Assembly (NCBI RefSeq): GCF_020037015.1
Contig: NZ_JAIQDE010000045.1
Coordinates: forward strand, 1 to 57,488
DNA: 57,488 nucleotides
Reading direction: 5' to 3'
DNA from: Corallococcus sp. AS-1-6
GTDB taxonomy: Bacteria; Myxococcota; Myxococcia; Myxococcales; Myxococcaceae
Shown here: in pieces, positions 8,579-17,176 of the stretch
How the letters are laid out: each line of letters starts with the position of its first letter
Numbering within the stretch: position 1 is the stretch's first letter
Made by a program: the position numbers and the translations under genes
The notes under the pieces: generated by a model
What the model saw: the letters and a program-made list of their open reading frames with translations, nothing else
Told to the model about the DNA's origin: nothing
The model's database searches: none

Positions 8579-9100
8579 GTGGCAACTCCGATCAATCCGA
8601 ACGATCTGGACCTGACCGACCGCGTGGTGAATATCAACCGCGTGGCCAAGGTGGTGAAGGGTGGCCGCCGTTTCTCGTTCGCCGCGCTCGTCGTGGTGGG
8701 CGATGGCAACGGGCACGTGGGCGTGGGCCTGGGCAAGGCCAACGAAGTCCCCGAGGCCATCCGCAAGGGCGGCGAGAACGCGAAGAAGAACCTGTTCCGC
8801 GTTCCGCGCATGGGCCACACCATCCCTCACGAGATCCTGGGGCACTTCGGTGCCGGCTGGGTGCTCCTGAAGCCGGCCTCCGAAGGTACGGGCGTCATCG
8901 CCGGTGGCGCGGTGCGCGCGGTGCTGGAGGCGGCGGGCATCCGCAACATCCTGACCAAGAGCCAGGGTTCGCGGAATCCGCACAACGTGCTGAAGGCCAC
9001 GGTCGCTGGCCTGAAGCTGCTGCGCAGCGCGGAGCAGGTCGCGCGGCTGCGTGGCAAGGACGTCGAGACCCAGAAGCTCGCGGGCGAGGCGAGGGGCTAG
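8579..9100 (+). CDS. rpsE: 30S ribosomal protein S5 (GTG start)
   Basis: S5 helps form the mRNA entry channel and influences decoding fidelity. The 173-residue product has the double-stranded-RNA-like N-terminal domain with [20 protein letters not shown] and [20 protein letters not shown], then the C-terminal [21 protein letters not shown] 8579 is the start: AGAAAGGAA lies upstream and the conserved N-terminus begins soon after. rpmD follows two bases after the stop. Confidence 0.97.
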   Translation: MATPINPNDLDLTDRVVNINRVAKVVKGGRRFSFAALVVVGDGNGHVGVGLGKANEVPEAIRKGGENAKKNLFRVPRMGHTIPHEILGHFGAGWVLLKPASEGTGVIAGGAVRAVLEAAGIRNILTKSQGSRNPHNVLKATVAGLKLLRSAEQVARLRGKDVETQKLAGEARG

Positions 9101-9102
9101 TC

Positions 9103-9372
9103 ATGGCGCTCAAGGTTAAGCTGACGAAGAGCTTCTCGGGGTCTTCCGAGGACATGCTGGCCACCATCAAGGGCCTCGGTCTGAAGAAGTTCGGCGACGA
9201 GCGGCTGTTGAAGGACACCCCGGCGGTGCGCGGCATGGTGTTCAAGGTGAAGCACCTGGTCTCCCTGGAGACGGTCAGCCAGGAGGCCCCGGCGCCCAAG
9301 CGCCGCAAGCCCCGGAAGATTGTCGCCCGGGACCGCGCCCTGGAGCGCCTGGCCGCCACGGCCAAGGCCTGA
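9103..9372 (+). CDS. rpmD: 50S ribosomal protein L30 with C-terminal extension
   Basis: L30 is a small 50S surface protein. Residues 1-60 match the family (MALKVKLTKSFSGSSEDMLA, LGLKKFGDERLLKDTPAVRG), but the 89-residue product continues about 30 residues past the usual end with a basic PKRRKPRKIVARDR tail. It begins two bases after rpsE and is followed by rplO, the standard S5-L30-L15 order, which supports the assignment. Confidence 0.94.
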   Translation: MALKVKLTKSFSGSSEDMLATIKGLGLKKFGDERLLKDTPAVRGMVFKVKHLVSLETVSQEAPAPKRRKPRKIVARDRALERLAATAKA

Positions 9373-9388
9373 GAACTGAGGACCCAAC

Positions 9389-9916
9389 ATGAGCATCCTG
9401 ACCAATCTGAAGCGCCCTGAGGGCTCCTGGCACCGCAAGAAGCGCGTGGGCCGTGGCCAGGGTAGCGGCCTGGGCAAGACGGCCGGCCGCGGCGGCAAGG
9501 GCCAGAAGGCCCGCTCCGGCAACATGCGGTTCGAGGGCTTCGAAGGCGGCCAGAGCCCGCTGCAGCGCCGTCTGCCGAAGTTCGGCTTCAACCCGCCCAA
9601 CCGCACCGCGTACGCCATCGTGAACCTGGGTGACCTGGAGCACGTGTTCGACGCGGGCGCCACGGTGGACGAGGCCGCGCTGAAGCAGGCGGGCCTGGTC
9701 AAGGGCCGTTATGACGGCATCAAGGTCCTGGCGCACGGCGAGCTCGCCAAGAAGCTCACCGTGAAGGTGAACAAGGTGTCCGCGGCGGCTCGCGAGAACA
9801 TCGAGAAGGCGGGCGGCTCCGTGGAGGAGCTCCCCCTGATGGCGCACAAGCCGGAGTCGGCCGCCAAGGCCCACGCCGGCAAGGGCGTCAAGGCTCCTCG
9901 CCAGCCCCGGGCGTAG
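9389..9916 (+). CDS. rplO: 50S ribosomal protein L15
   Basis: L15 is a late-assembly 50S protein. The 175-residue product has the glycine-rich N-terminus [20 protein letters not shown], the [17 protein letters not shown] block and a C-terminal half typical of L15. It is longer than the usual roughly 145-150 residues because of an Ala/Lys/Pro-rich tail. Two strong hairpins, the second followed by T-rich sequence, separate it from secY. Confidence 0.97.
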   Translation: MSILTNLKRPEGSWHRKKRVGRGQGSGLGKTAGRGGKGQKARSGNMRFEGFEGGQSPLQRRLPKFGFNPPNRTAYAIVNLGDLEHVFDAGATVDEAALKQAGLVKGRYDGIKVLAHGELAKKLTVKVNKVSAAARENIEKAGGSVEELPLMAHKPESAAKAHAGKGVKAPRQPRA

Positions 9917-9924
9917 GCGTGACC

Positions 9925-9954
9925 GGCGCGCATCACGGTGATGTGGTGCGCGCC
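9925..9954 (+). other. Twelve-base-pair hairpin after rplO
   Basis: GGCGCGCATCAC (9925-9936) pairs with GTGGTGCGCGCC (9943-9954), with one G-U pair and a six-base loop. It starts nine bases after the rplO stop and stands ahead of a second, terminator-like hairpin. Confidence 0.55.
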
Positions 9955-9976
9955 CCCAGCCTTGTGTAGGCTTCCG

Positions 9977-10010
9977 CGCCCCTTTCCGGAACCGGAGAGG
10001 GGCGTTTGTT
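9977..10010 (+). terminator. Intrinsic terminator or attenuator between rplO and secY
   Basis: Bases 9977-9987 pair with 9994-10004 in an 11-base-pair GC-rich stem with one G-U pair and a GGAACC loop. TTTGTTGTTG follows at once. Hairpin plus U-rich tail is the classic intrinsic terminator form. As secY has the same direction, partial readthrough or a separate secY promoter would be needed. Confidence 0.6.
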
Positions 10011-10047
10011 GTTGCTGGCAGAACCTCTTGAAGAGGATGGCATTACC

Positions 10048-11394
10048 GTGGCCCTGAACGCCTTCGCCAACGTCTTCCGCATCGCGGAGCTGCGCAGCCG
10101 GCTTGCGTACACGCTCGTGCTGCTGTCCGTCTACCGCATCGGCATCTTCATCAACACGCCGGGCGTGGACCGCTCCGCGATGAACGCGTTCATGGACGCC
10201 CAGAAACAATCGGGCGGTCTGGTGTCGCTGTTCAACCTCTTCTCCGGCGGCGCGCTGGAGCAGATGTCCATCTTCGGCCTGGGCATCATGCCGTACGTGA
10301 GCGCCTCCATCATCATCCAGCTCCTGGCGGTGGTGGTGCCCAGCCTGGAGCGCCTGCAGAAGGAAGGCGCCGCGGGCCGCCAGAAGATCAACCAGTACAC
10401 GCGCTACGGCAGCATCGCGCTGTCCATCGTGCAGGGCGTGGGCATCTCGCGGTGGCTGGCCTCGCTGGGCCGCTCCGACGCGGGGCAGGGCGGCTTCAAC
10501 CAGGTGGTGGTGCCCAACGACAACCTCTGGTTCACCTTCATGACGGTGGTGAGCCTCACGGCGGGCACGGCCTTCATCATGTGGCTGGGCGAGCGCATCA
10601 CCGAGCGCGGAATCGGCAACGGCATCTCGCTCATCATCTTCGCGGGCATCGTGGCGCGCGTGCTGCCCGGCGCGAAGACGCTGCTGGACCTGACGACGCA
10701 GGAAGTGGTGAACGTGGCCGCGGTGCTGGGCCTGCTCTTCTTCATGCTCCTCATCATCGGCGTGGTGGTCTACGTGGAGCGGGGCATGCGGCGCGTGCCC
10801 ATCCAGTACGCCAAGCGCATGGCGGGCCGGCGCATGTTCGCGGGCCAGGCCACGTACTTCCCCATGAAGGTGAACGCCTCGGGCGTGATTCCCCCCATCT
10901 TCGCCGGCGCGGTGCTGTCCTTCCCCGCGACGCTGGGTGCGTGGTTCCCCTTCCTGCAGGGCTTCCAGCGCAGCATCGAGGGCAACCTCTGGGTCTACAA
11001 CGGCCTGTTCGTGCTGCTGGTGGTGTTCTTCTCCTACTTCTACACGGCGCTCACGTTCCGGCCGGATGACGTGGCGGACAACATCAAGAAGCAGGGCGGC
11101 TACATCCCCGGCATCCGCCCGGGCCGTCAGACGGCGGAGTTCATCGAGCGCACGCTCAACCGCCTCACGTTCGGTGGCGCCATCTACCTGGCCATCATCT
11201 GCGTGATTCCGTCCGTCATCAGCAGCGTGCTCGGGGTGCGCTTCACCTTCGGCGGCACGGCGCTCCTCATCGTGGTGGGCGTGGCGCTGGACACGGTGCA
11301 GCAGATCGAGGGTCACCTCATCAGCCGCAACTACGAAGGCTTCGCGGGTCCGCGCGGTCCGCGCATCCGTGGTCGGGTCCGCGTGGCGGCCTGA
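10048..11394 (+). CDS. secY: Preprotein translocase subunit SecY
   Basis: SecY is the inner-membrane channel of the Sec translocon. The 448-residue product has about ten hydrophobic segments, an early INTPGVDRSAMNAF region, ASIIIQLLAVVVPSLERLQK, the cytoplasmic GNGISLIIFAGI segment and the C-terminal RNYEGFAGPRGPRIRGRV-type tail. GTG 10048 is preferred: it lies ten bases after AGAGGA and gives the usual N-terminus, whereas the longer frame from 10006 begins inside the terminator tail. It sits between rplO and adk as in many bacteria. Confidence 0.96.
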   Translation: MALNAFANVFRIAELRSRLAYTLVLLSVYRIGIFINTPGVDRSAMNAFMDAQKQSGGLVSLFNLFSGGALEQMSIFGLGIMPYVSASIIIQLLAVVVPSLERLQKEGAAGRQKINQYTRYGSIALSIVQGVGISRWLASLGRSDAGQGGFNQVVVPNDNLWFTFMTVVSLTAGTAFIMWLGERITERGIGNGISLIIFAGIVARVLPGAKTLLDLTTQEVVNVAAVLGLLFFMLLIIGVVVYVERGMRRVPIQYAKRMAGRRMFAGQATYFPMKVNASGVIPPIFAGAVLSFPATLGAWFPFLQGFQRSIEGNLWVYNGLFVLLVVFFSYFYTALTFRPDDVADNIKKQGGYIPGIRPGRQTAEFIERTLNRLTFGGAIYLAIICVIPSVISSVLGVRFTFGGTALLIVVGVALDTVQQIEGHLISRNYEGFAGPRGPRIRGRVRVAA

Positions 11395-11414
11395 CAGCGG
11401 TCCGTTGTGTTCCG

Positions 11415-11446
11415 GGCGCCTCTCCCCAATGGTGGGGAGGGGCGCC
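11415..11446 (+). terminator. Terminator-like hairpin between secY and adk
   Basis: GGCGCC-T-CTCCCC (11415-11427) pairs with GGGGAG-G-GGCGCC (11434-11446) over 13 positions with one G-U pair and a six-base loop. The following TCGTCGTTC is only weakly T-rich, so it may attenuate rather than stop transcription before adk. Confidence 0.5.
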
Positions 11447-11484
11447 TCGTCGTTCAAGGGTGGACGCTGGTGCAAAGGAGCGAC

Positions 11485-12135
11485 ATGAACCTCATCCTCT
11501 TGGGGCCGCCGAACGCCGGGAAGGGAACCCAGGCGAAGAAGCTCTACGCGGACTTCCAGATCCCGCAGATCTCCACCGGCGACATCCTGCGCAAGGCCGT
11601 CAAGGATGGCACGCCGCTGGGCCAGGTGGCTGGGCCGCTGATGGCCGCGGGGCAGTACGTCCCGGACGATGTCGTCATCGGCATCGTCGAGGAGCGGCTG
11701 AAGGAGCCGGACGTGGCCAAGGGCTTCGTGCTCGACGGCTTCCCCCGCACCCCGGGACAGGCGGACGCGCTGGACCGGATGCTGGAGCGGCTGGGCAAGC
11801 AGTTGAACGCCGTTGTGTCGCTCGAGGTCCCGCACTCGACCCTGGTCGAGCGTGGCTCCGGCCGGCGCGTGTGCCCCAATGACGGAGCCGTCTACCACGT
11901 CACCCAGAGCCCGCCGAAGCGGGCGGGCCTGTGCGACAAGTGCGGCACGGAGCTCGTGCAGCGTCCGGATGACACGCCGGAGGTCATCGAGAAGCGCCTG
12001 CAGAAGTACGACGCGGAGACGTCCCCCCTGAAGGACTTCTACGCGAAGAAGGGGCTGCTCAAGAGCGTGGACGGGGTCGGCTCCCCAGAGGGCATCTACG
12101 AGGAGATCAAGAAGGCCGCGGGCCGTCCCGCCTGA
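11485..12135 (+). CDS. adk: Adenylate kinase
   Basis: Adenylate kinase interconverts ATP + AMP and 2 ADP in the cytosol. The 216-residue product starts MNLILLGPPNAGKGTQAKKL, giving the P-loop GPPNAGKGT. It has the FVLDGFPRTPGQADALD motif and a long lid with CPND and CDKC, suggesting a metal-binding (Cys/Asp) lid. ATG 11485 follows AAAGGAG closely and lies directly before the P-loop strand; the longer frame from 11407 reads through the hairpin. The secY-adk-map order is common in bacteria. Confidence 0.97.
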   Translation: MNLILLGPPNAGKGTQAKKLYADFQIPQISTGDILRKAVKDGTPLGQVAGPLMAAGQYVPDDVVIGIVEERLKEPDVAKGFVLDGFPRTPGQADALDRMLERLGKQLNAVVSLEVPHSTLVERGSGRRVCPNDGAVYHVTQSPPKRAGLCDKCGTELVQRPDDTPEVIEKRLQKYDAETSPLKDFYAKKGLLKSVDGVGSPEGIYEEIKKAAGRPA

Positions 12136-12236
12136 GCGTGGGGCAGCCAGCAGGTCGAGGGCAGGGCCGGTCTGGACTGCCGCCCCACCGGTCCCGGGTT
12201 CCCGACAGAGCCGCAGGCCGGTAGGGAAAGGGGCGC

Positions 12237-12995
12237 ATGAACCCGGTGGAGCTCAAGAGCCCGGATGAGATCGCCCTGATGCGGGAGGCGGGGCGGATCG
12301 TCTGTGAGATCCTGGACGAGTTGGAGAAGGCCGTGGCTCCCGGTGTCTCCACCTGGGACCTGGACGCCCTGGCGGAGCAGCTCATCGCCAAGAAGGGCGC
12401 CCGGTCGGCGTTCAAGGGCTACCACGGCTTTCCGGGCGTCCTCTGCGCCTCCGTGAATCAGGAGGTCGTCCACGGCATCCCAAGCCGCAAGCGGCGGTTG
12501 GAGGCCGGGGACCTGATGAAGCTGGACTTCGGGGTGGTCTACCGGGGCTTCTTCGGGGACTCGGCGCGCACGGTGGCGGTGGGGAAGGTGACGCCAGAAG
12601 CCCAGGCCCTGGTGGACACCACCCGGCAGTCCCTGGAGAAGGCCATCCAGGTGATGCAGCCGGGCAACCGGATTGGCGACATTGGCCACGCGGTGCAGAG
12701 TCACGTGGAGGCGCGGGGGTTCTCCGTGGTCCGGGATTTCACGGGACACGGGATTGGCAGGAAGCTACACGAGCCACCGCAGGTGCCCAACTACGGGCAG
12801 GCGGGGTCCGGGATGAAGCTGCGGCCAGGCATGGTCCTGGCGGTGGAACCGATGGTGAACCAGGGGACGCCCGACGTGGAGGTCCTGGGGGACGAGTGGA
12901 CGGCCGTCACCGTGGACGGCAAGTTGTCCGCCCACTTCGAGCACACCATCCTGATCTCGGAGCGGGGGCCGGAAGTGCTGACCCGGCGTCGATGA
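12237..12995 (+). CDS. map: Type I methionine aminopeptidase
   Basis: This enzyme removes the N-terminal methionine from nascent proteins using two metal ions. The 252-residue product has the pita-bread fold motifs: LDFGVVYRGFFGDSART with the metal-binding aspartates, DFTGHGIGRKLHEPPQVPNY with the catalytic histidine, VLAVEPMVN and FEHTILISE with the metal-binding glutamates. There is no N-terminal zinc-finger extension, so it is the short type Ia form. It lies downstream of adk, upstream of infA. Confidence 0.97.
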   Translation: MNPVELKSPDEIALMREAGRIVCEILDELEKAVAPGVSTWDLDALAEQLIAKKGARSAFKGYHGFPGVLCASVNQEVVHGIPSRKRRLEAGDLMKLDFGVVYRGFFGDSARTVAVGKVTPEAQALVDTTRQSLEKAIQVMQPGNRIGDIGHAVQSHVEARGFSVVRDFTGHGIGRKLHEPPQVPNYGQAGSGMKLRPGMVLAVEPMVNQGTPDVEVLGDEWTAVTVDGKLSAHFEHTILISERGPEVLTRRR

Positions 12996-13145
12996 GGGCC
13001 CCCGGACCCCGGGTGAAATAGGGTGATGTCAGAAGGTGTTGATAGAGGTCCAGATTTCAGATCGCGCGGCGCTTGCTACTTACGGACCAAAGTGTTATCC
13101 CGCCGCGCTTCCAGAAGGTTCGTGGTCCGGGAAGAAGGTTGACGC

Positions 13146-13364
<219 letters not shown>

Positions 13365-13431
13365 TTCGCGCCGGCCGCCTGTGCGGACCGGCTGTTGTGC
13401 TTTTCACCGCTGAAGGAAGGAAGTTCGCTCC

Positions 13432-13548
13432 ATGAAGGTTCGGGCGTCCGTCAAGAAGATCTGCGACAAGTGCAAGGTCGTTCGCCGCAAGGGCATCGTG
13501 CGCGTCATCTGCGCCTCCAACCCCCGGCACAAGCAGCGCCAGGGCTAA
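13432..13548 (+). CDS. rpmJ: 50S ribosomal protein L36, zinc form
   Basis: L36 is the smallest 50S protein and stabilises 23S helices. The 38-residue product [20 protein letters not shown]... ends NPRHKQRQG. It holds Cys11, Cys14, Cys27 and His33, the zinc ribbon of the C+ form. GAAGGAAG lies ahead of the ATG. It is placed between infA and rpsM as in most bacteria. Confidence 0.97.
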   Translation: MKVRASVKKICDKCKVVRRKGIVRVICASNPRHKQRQG

Positions 13549-13565
13549 GAGTCCCCAGGGACTCT
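13548..13565 (+). other. Small hairpin right after rpmJ
   Basis: AGAGTCC (13548-13554) pairs with GGACTCT (13559-13565) around a four-base loop, beginning at the last base of the rpmJ stop codon. It is short and has no real T-tract. Confidence 0.35.
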
Positions 13566-13602
13566 TGCCTCAGACCAACTCCACAACGAAGGAAGACCGA
13601 AG

Positions 13603-13986
13603 ATGGCTCGTATCGCCGGCATCGATCTGCCGCCCAACAAGCGTGCGGTGATCTCGCTTCAGTACATCTACGGGATCGGTAACAAGACCGCGCACGACAT
13701 CATCGAGGCGGCGGGCATCGATCTCACCACCCGGACCAAGGACCTCACCGAGGACCAGGCTCGAAAGATCCGCGAGATCATCGAGGCCAACTACAAGGTC
13801 GAGGGTGACCTCCGGCGCGAGGTGACCATGAACATCAAGCGGCTGATGGACCTGGGTTGCTACCGGGGTCTGCGTCACCGCAAGGGTCTTCCGGTCCGCG
13901 GCCAGCGCACCCACACCAACGCGCGCACCCGCAAGGGCCCCAAGCGCGGCATCGTTCGCGCGAAGCCGGCCGCTCCGGCCCGCTAA
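13603..13986 (+). CDS. rpsM: 30S ribosomal protein S13
   Basis: S13 is a head protein that bridges to L5 and contacts P-site tRNA. The 127-residue product starts [20 protein letters not shown] and contains [19 protein letters not shown] and [20 protein letters not shown], which are S13 hallmarks, then a basic tail. It is the first gene of the alpha-type portion (rpsM-rpsK-rpsD-rpoA-rplQ), in normal order. Confidence 0.98.
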   Translation: MARIAGIDLPPNKRAVISLQYIYGIGNKTAHDIIEAAGIDLTTRTKDLTEDQARKIREIIEANYKVEGDLRREVTMNIKRLMDLGCYRGLRHRKGLPVRGQRTHTNARTRKGPKRGIVRAKPAAPAR

Positions 13987-13995
13987 ACCCTCTGG

Positions 13996-14029
13996 CGCCC
14001 GCTGCCTCGCTTCGTGTGAGGCGCGGGCG
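13996..14029 (+). other. Hairpin between rpsM and rpsK
   Basis: CGCCCGC (13996-14002) pairs with GCGGGCG (14023-14029), and an inner stem joins CCTC (14005-14008) with GAGG (14018-14021). It starts ten bases after the rpsM stop and has no T-tract beyond a GTT. Confidence 0.45.
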
Positions 14030-14061
14030 TTGATCACCTACTCCCAGGAGCAGCGATTCAC

Positions 14062-14502
14062 ATGGCTGACGAGATCAATACCGCCGCCGCGCCGGCCGGT
14101 GCCGAGGGTGGCGAGACCCCTGCGGCGAAGAAGAGCAAGCGCAAGGGCAAGAAGAACATCCTCAACGGCGTGGTCCACATCCAGTCCACGTTCAACAACA
14201 CCATCATCACGATTACGGACGTGTCCGGGAACGTGATCTCCTGGTCGTCCGCCGGAGCGCGCGGCTTCAAGGGCAGCCGCAAGTCCACGCCGTTCGCGGC
14301 GCAGGTGGCCGCTGGCGACGCCGCGGCGAAGGCGATGGAGCACGGCCTGAAGACCGTGACGGTGTTCGTGAAGGGCCCGGGCGCGGGCCGTGAGTCGGCG
14401 CTGCGCGCGCTGGCCGCCGCCGGCCTGAAGATCAGCCTCATCCGCGACGTGACGCCCATCCCGCACAACGGCTGCCGTCAGCCCAAGCGCCGCCGCGTCT
14501 AA
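14062..14502 (+). CDS. rpsK: 30S ribosomal protein S11 with N-terminal extension
   Basis: S11 lines the mRNA exit side of the platform and interacts with S7 and S18. The core runs from [20 protein letters not shown] to the invariant [19 protein letters not shown]. At 146 residues it is about 17 longer than usual owing to an Ala/Glu/Lys-rich N-terminus ending KKSKRKGKK. The ATG follows CCAGGAGCA. The extension resembles those on S17 and L5 in this cluster. Confidence 0.97.
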   Translation: MADEINTAAAPAGAEGGETPAAKKSKRKGKKNILNGVVHIQSTFNNTIITITDVSGNVISWSSAGARGFKGSRKSTPFAAQVAAGDAAAKAMEHGLKTVTVFVKGPGAGRESALRALAAAGLKISLIRDVTPIPHNGCRQPKRRRV

Positions 14503-14514
14503 TCACCGCTTCGG

Positions 14515-14544
14515 GCCGGGGACCCGCCTCGCGGCGGGCCCGGC
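14515..14544 (+). other. Hairpin between rpsK and rpsD
   Basis: GCCGGG (14515-14520) pairs with CCCGGC (14539-14544), and after a two-base bulge CCCGCC (14523-14528) pairs with GGCGGG (14533-14538) around a TCGC loop. It gives twelve base pairs in total, between the rpsK stop and the rpsD ribosome-binding site. Confidence 0.5.
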
Positions 14545-14571
14545 TCCAGACCATCTGCAAGGAGAGTTTCC

Positions 14572-15198
14572 GTGGCTCGTTATACCGCGAGCGCCTGCCG
14601 TATCTGCCGGCGCGAGAACCTGAAGATGTACCTCAAGGGCGACCGTTGCTACACGGACAAGTGCGCCATCGAGCGCCGCCCCTATCCCCCCGGTCAGCAC
14701 GGCCAGGGCCGCGTGAAGTTCTCCGGCTACGGCGTGCAGCTGCGCGAGAAGCAGAAGGTCAAGCGCATGTACGGCCTGCTCGAGAACCAGTTCCGCGGGT
14801 ACTACCACCGCGCGTCCGCGGCCAAGGGCAAGACGGGTGAGAACCTGCTGCAGCAGCTTGAGCTCCGCCTGGACAACGTGGTGTTCCGCATGGGCTTCGC
14901 GGACACGCGCAACGAGGCGCGCCAGTTGGTGCGTCACGGTCACTTCCAGGTCAACGGCCGCCGGGTGAACATCCCGTCGTTCGCCGTGAAGCCGGGCAGC
15001 GCGGTGGAAGTGGCGGAGAAGAGCCGCAAGGTGCTCCGCATCTCCGAGGCGCTGGAGACGGTGGACCGCCGTGGCGTTCCGCAGTGGATCGACCTGGACA
15101 AGAAGGCGTTCAAGGGCACCGTCAAGACGGTCCCGAACCGCGAGGACCTGACGATGCCCATCCAGGAGCAGCTCATCGTCGAACTGTACTCGAAGTAA
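14572..15198 (+). CDS. rpsD: 30S ribosomal protein S4 (GTG start, zinc type)
   Basis: S4 nucleates 30S assembly and in E. coli represses the alpha operon. The 208-residue product begins [20 protein letters not shown] with cysteines at CRIC and then C-x4-C (RCYTDKC), the zinc-binding S4 form. It has the S4 RNA-binding domain [20 protein letters not shown] around residues 100-120. GTG 14572 follows AAGGAGAG with normal spacing. It directly precedes rpoA. Confidence 0.97.
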   Translation: MARYTASACRICRRENLKMYLKGDRCYTDKCAIERRPYPPGQHGQGRVKFSGYGVQLREKQKVKRMYGLLENQFRGYYHRASAAKGKTGENLLQQLELRLDNVVFRMGFADTRNEARQLVRHGHFQVNGRRVNIPSFAVKPGSAVEVAEKSRKVLRISEALETVDRRGVPQWIDLDKKAFKGTVKTVPNREDLTMPIQEQLIVELYSK

Positions 15199-15209
15199 GC
15201 AGGGGTGCC

Positions 15210-15231
15210 GGGCCCGCCTTCCGGTGGGCCC
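15210..15231 (+). other. Hairpin between rpsD and rpoA
   Basis: GGGCCCGCC (15210-15218) pairs with GGTGGGCCC (15223-15231), with one G-U pair and a TTCC loop. It lies 12 bases after the rpsD stop, in a 211-base gap before rpoA in which I see no other clear signal. Confidence 0.5.
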
Positions 15232-15409
15232 CTCCCGCGGTGGACGCCCTGGCCGACGAGGCCGGGGCTTTGTCGCCTGTCGTTTCTCCGCCTGGAGGGC
15301 GCGTCCTGCGTGCGCCAGGCGAGGTTGTTAGCAGTCCCCCCGCGTGCCCGTCCTCCCGTCACCCTGACGGGGAAGTGGGTGATGGCGCACGACCAGAGGA
15401 GCAGTCCCC

Positions 15410-16432
15410 ATGGCCGACACGTTTGTTGCGAAGAACTGGCGCGACCTCATCAAGCCGCGCCGCATGGAAGTGGACCAGGACTCGCTGAGCCCCACGTACG
15501 GCAAGTTCGTGGCGGAGCCGCTGGAGCGCGGCTTCGGGACGACGCTGGGCAACTCGCTGCGGCGGGTGCTGCTGTCGTCTCTGCAGGGCGCGGCCATCAC
15601 CTCCGTGAAGATTGAAGGCGTGGACCACGAGTTCACGACCATCCCCGAGGTGGCCGAGGACGTCACGGACGTCGTGTTGAACCTGAAGGAGGTCCTCCTC
15701 CGGATGCACACGAACGAGACGAAGACGCTGCGCATCGAGGTGGAGGGCCCCAAGGAAGTGAAGGCGGGCGACCTCATCGCGGACCAGGACGTGGAGATCC
15801 TGAACCCGGGTCACCACATCTGCACCGTGTCCGAGGGTGGCAAGGTGCGCATGGAGCTGACGTGCCGCCGGGGCCGGGGCTACGTGCCGGCGTCCACCAA
15901 CAAGGTGCCGGGCGCGCCCATCGGGACCATCCCCATCGACTCGCTCTTCTCGCCCATCCGCAAGGTGAACTACCAGGTCACCAACGCGCGCGTCGGTCAG
16001 GTCACGGACTACGACAAGCTGTCGCTCGAGGTCTGGACGGACGGCTCCGTGGTGCCGCAGGACGCGGTGGCGTACGCGGCGAAGATCATCAAGGAGCAGC
16101 TCACGGTCTTCGTGAACTTCGACGAGACCGAGGAGCCGGTCGTCGCCGAGGCGCCGAAGGAAGAGGCCAAGCTCAACGAGAACCTGTTCCGCTCGGTGGA
16201 TGAGCTGGAGCTGTCGGTGCGCTCGGCCAACTGCCTGCAGCAGGCGAACATCAAGTCCATCGGTGACCTGGTCCAGCGCACCGAGGCGGAGATGCTCAAG
16301 ACGAAGAACTTCGGCCGCAAGTCCTTGAAGGAGATCAAGGAGATCCTCGCGGAGATGGGCCTGTCGCTGGGCATGAAGCTGGAGAACTGGCCGCCGAAGA
16401 ACGCGCCGGCTCCCGCGGCCCCCAAGGCCTGA
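15410..16432 (+). CDS. rpoA: DNA-directed RNA polymerase alpha subunit
   Basis: Alpha dimerises to nucleate RNA polymerase and its C-terminal domain binds UP elements and activators. The 340-residue product has the N-terminal domain with [20 protein letters not shown], the [20 protein letters not shown] segment, and an alpha-CTD with [20 protein letters not shown] and [21 protein letters not shown] short Pro/Ala tail ends the protein. GAGGAG precedes the ATG. It is followed by rplQ. Confidence 0.98.
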   Translation: MADTFVAKNWRDLIKPRRMEVDQDSLSPTYGKFVAEPLERGFGTTLGNSLRRVLLSSLQGAAITSVKIEGVDHEFTTIPEVAEDVTDVVLNLKEVLLRMHTNETKTLRIEVEGPKEVKAGDLIADQDVEILNPGHHICTVSEGGKVRMELTCRRGRGYVPASTNKVPGAPIGTIPIDSLFSPIRKVNYQVTNARVGQVTDYDKLSLEVWTDGSVVPQDAVAYAAKIIKEQLTVFVNFDETEEPVVAEAPKEEAKLNENLFRSVDELELSVRSANCLQQANIKSIGDLVQRTEAEMLKTKNFGRKSLKEIKEILAEMGLSLGMKLENWPPKNAPAPAAPKA

Positions 16433-16503
16433 AGCGCCGTCGTTTCCTGAAGCACCTGCCTTGGCTCCCCGCCGACACGGCTTCACGGTGGCGCGAAGGC
16501 AGG

Positions 16504-16524
16504 GGGCCCTGGTACACAGGGCCC
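16504..16524 (+). other. Hairpin between rpoA and rplQ
   Basis: GGGCCCTG (16504-16511) pairs perfectly with CAGGGCCC (16517-16524) around a five-base loop, in the 192-base gap between rpoA and rplQ. No T-run follows. The rest of the gap shows no other clear signal. Confidence 0.5.
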
Positions 16525-16624
16525 GATTCAATGGCGGCCCCCGGTGTCGGGGCCGTCCTTCCCACCCGGTACCTGATACGGCCGGAGTGGTGGGGCACTC
16601 CAGAAGAGGCCCCGGAGCACGCGC

Positions 16625-17044
16625 ATGCGCCATAAGGTCGGACAGAGGAAGCTGCACCGCACCACGAGCCACCGTCTCGCGATGCTGAACAACATGGTCA
16701 CGTCCCTGCTGGAGCACGGGGCCATCCGCACCACCGTTCCCAAGGCGAAGGAAGTCCGTCCGCTGGCCGAGCGCATCATCACGCTCGCCAAGCGCGGTGG
16801 CCTGTCCAACGTGCGCCTTGCTGCCCGCACCGTGAAGGACCGCGCGGTCCTCCAGAAGGTGTTCAGCGAGTACAAGGAGCGTTACGCCTCCCGTCCGGGT
16901 GGCTACACCCGCATCGTGCGCCTGGGCTTCCGCCGGGGCGACGCCGCGGAGATGGCCCTCATCGAGCTGGTGGATCGTCCCGCGAAGGCCCCGGCCGCCG
17001 CCGAGACGACCGAGGCTCCCGCCGAGGCGAAGACCGAGGGTTGA
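16625..17044 (+). CDS. rplQ: 50S ribosomal protein L17
   Basis: L17 is a tunnel-exit-side 50S protein. The 139-residue product starts [20 protein letters not shown] and has [20 protein letters not shown] and [20 protein letters not shown], diagnostic of L17. The C-terminus extends past the usual end with an Ala/Glu/Thr/Pro-rich tail of about 20 residues. It is the last gene of the ribosomal cluster; a strong terminator lies 58 bases downstream. Confidence 0.97.
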   Translation: MRHKVGQRKLHRTTSHRLAMLNNMVTSLLEHGAIRTTVPKAKEVRPLAERIITLAKRGGLSNVRLAARTVKDRAVLQKVFSEYKERYASRPGGYTRIVRLGFRRGDAAEMALIELVDRPAKAPAAAETTEAPAEAKTEG

Positions 17045-17102
17045 GCCGTTCCCCGTGCCCGGGTCTCACGTGAGTGAGGCCCGGACGGGCTGAAGCAGCA
17101 CA

Positions 17103-17135
17103 AAGGGCGCCTTCCTGCTTCAGGAGGGCGCCCTT
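17103..17135. terminator. Bidirectional terminator ending the ribosomal cluster
   Basis: AAGGGCGCC (17103-17111) pairs with GGCGCCCTT (17127-17135). The stem continues inward through 17112-17117 with 17121-17126 (one G-U), leaving a three-base loop, so about 15 base pairs. The palindrome has AA/TT ends on both sides and stands between convergent genes (rplQ + and the next gene -), so it can serve both strands. Confidence 0.75.
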
Positions 17136-17176
17136 CGTGTTTCCGGCGTCTGGCGGGGCCCTGCCTCGCGGCCGGG

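Noticed and set aside
9709-11898. 729-codon open frame on the minus strand
   Set aside because: It is antisense to rplO, secY and adk and has shadow-type composition (runs of H, R, D, E) with no recognisable domain.
13073-13101. Possible promoter before infA (TTGCTA, 17 bases, TATCCC)
   Set aside because: The region is AT-richer and well placed, but the -10 matches only three of six positions, too weak to list as a feature.
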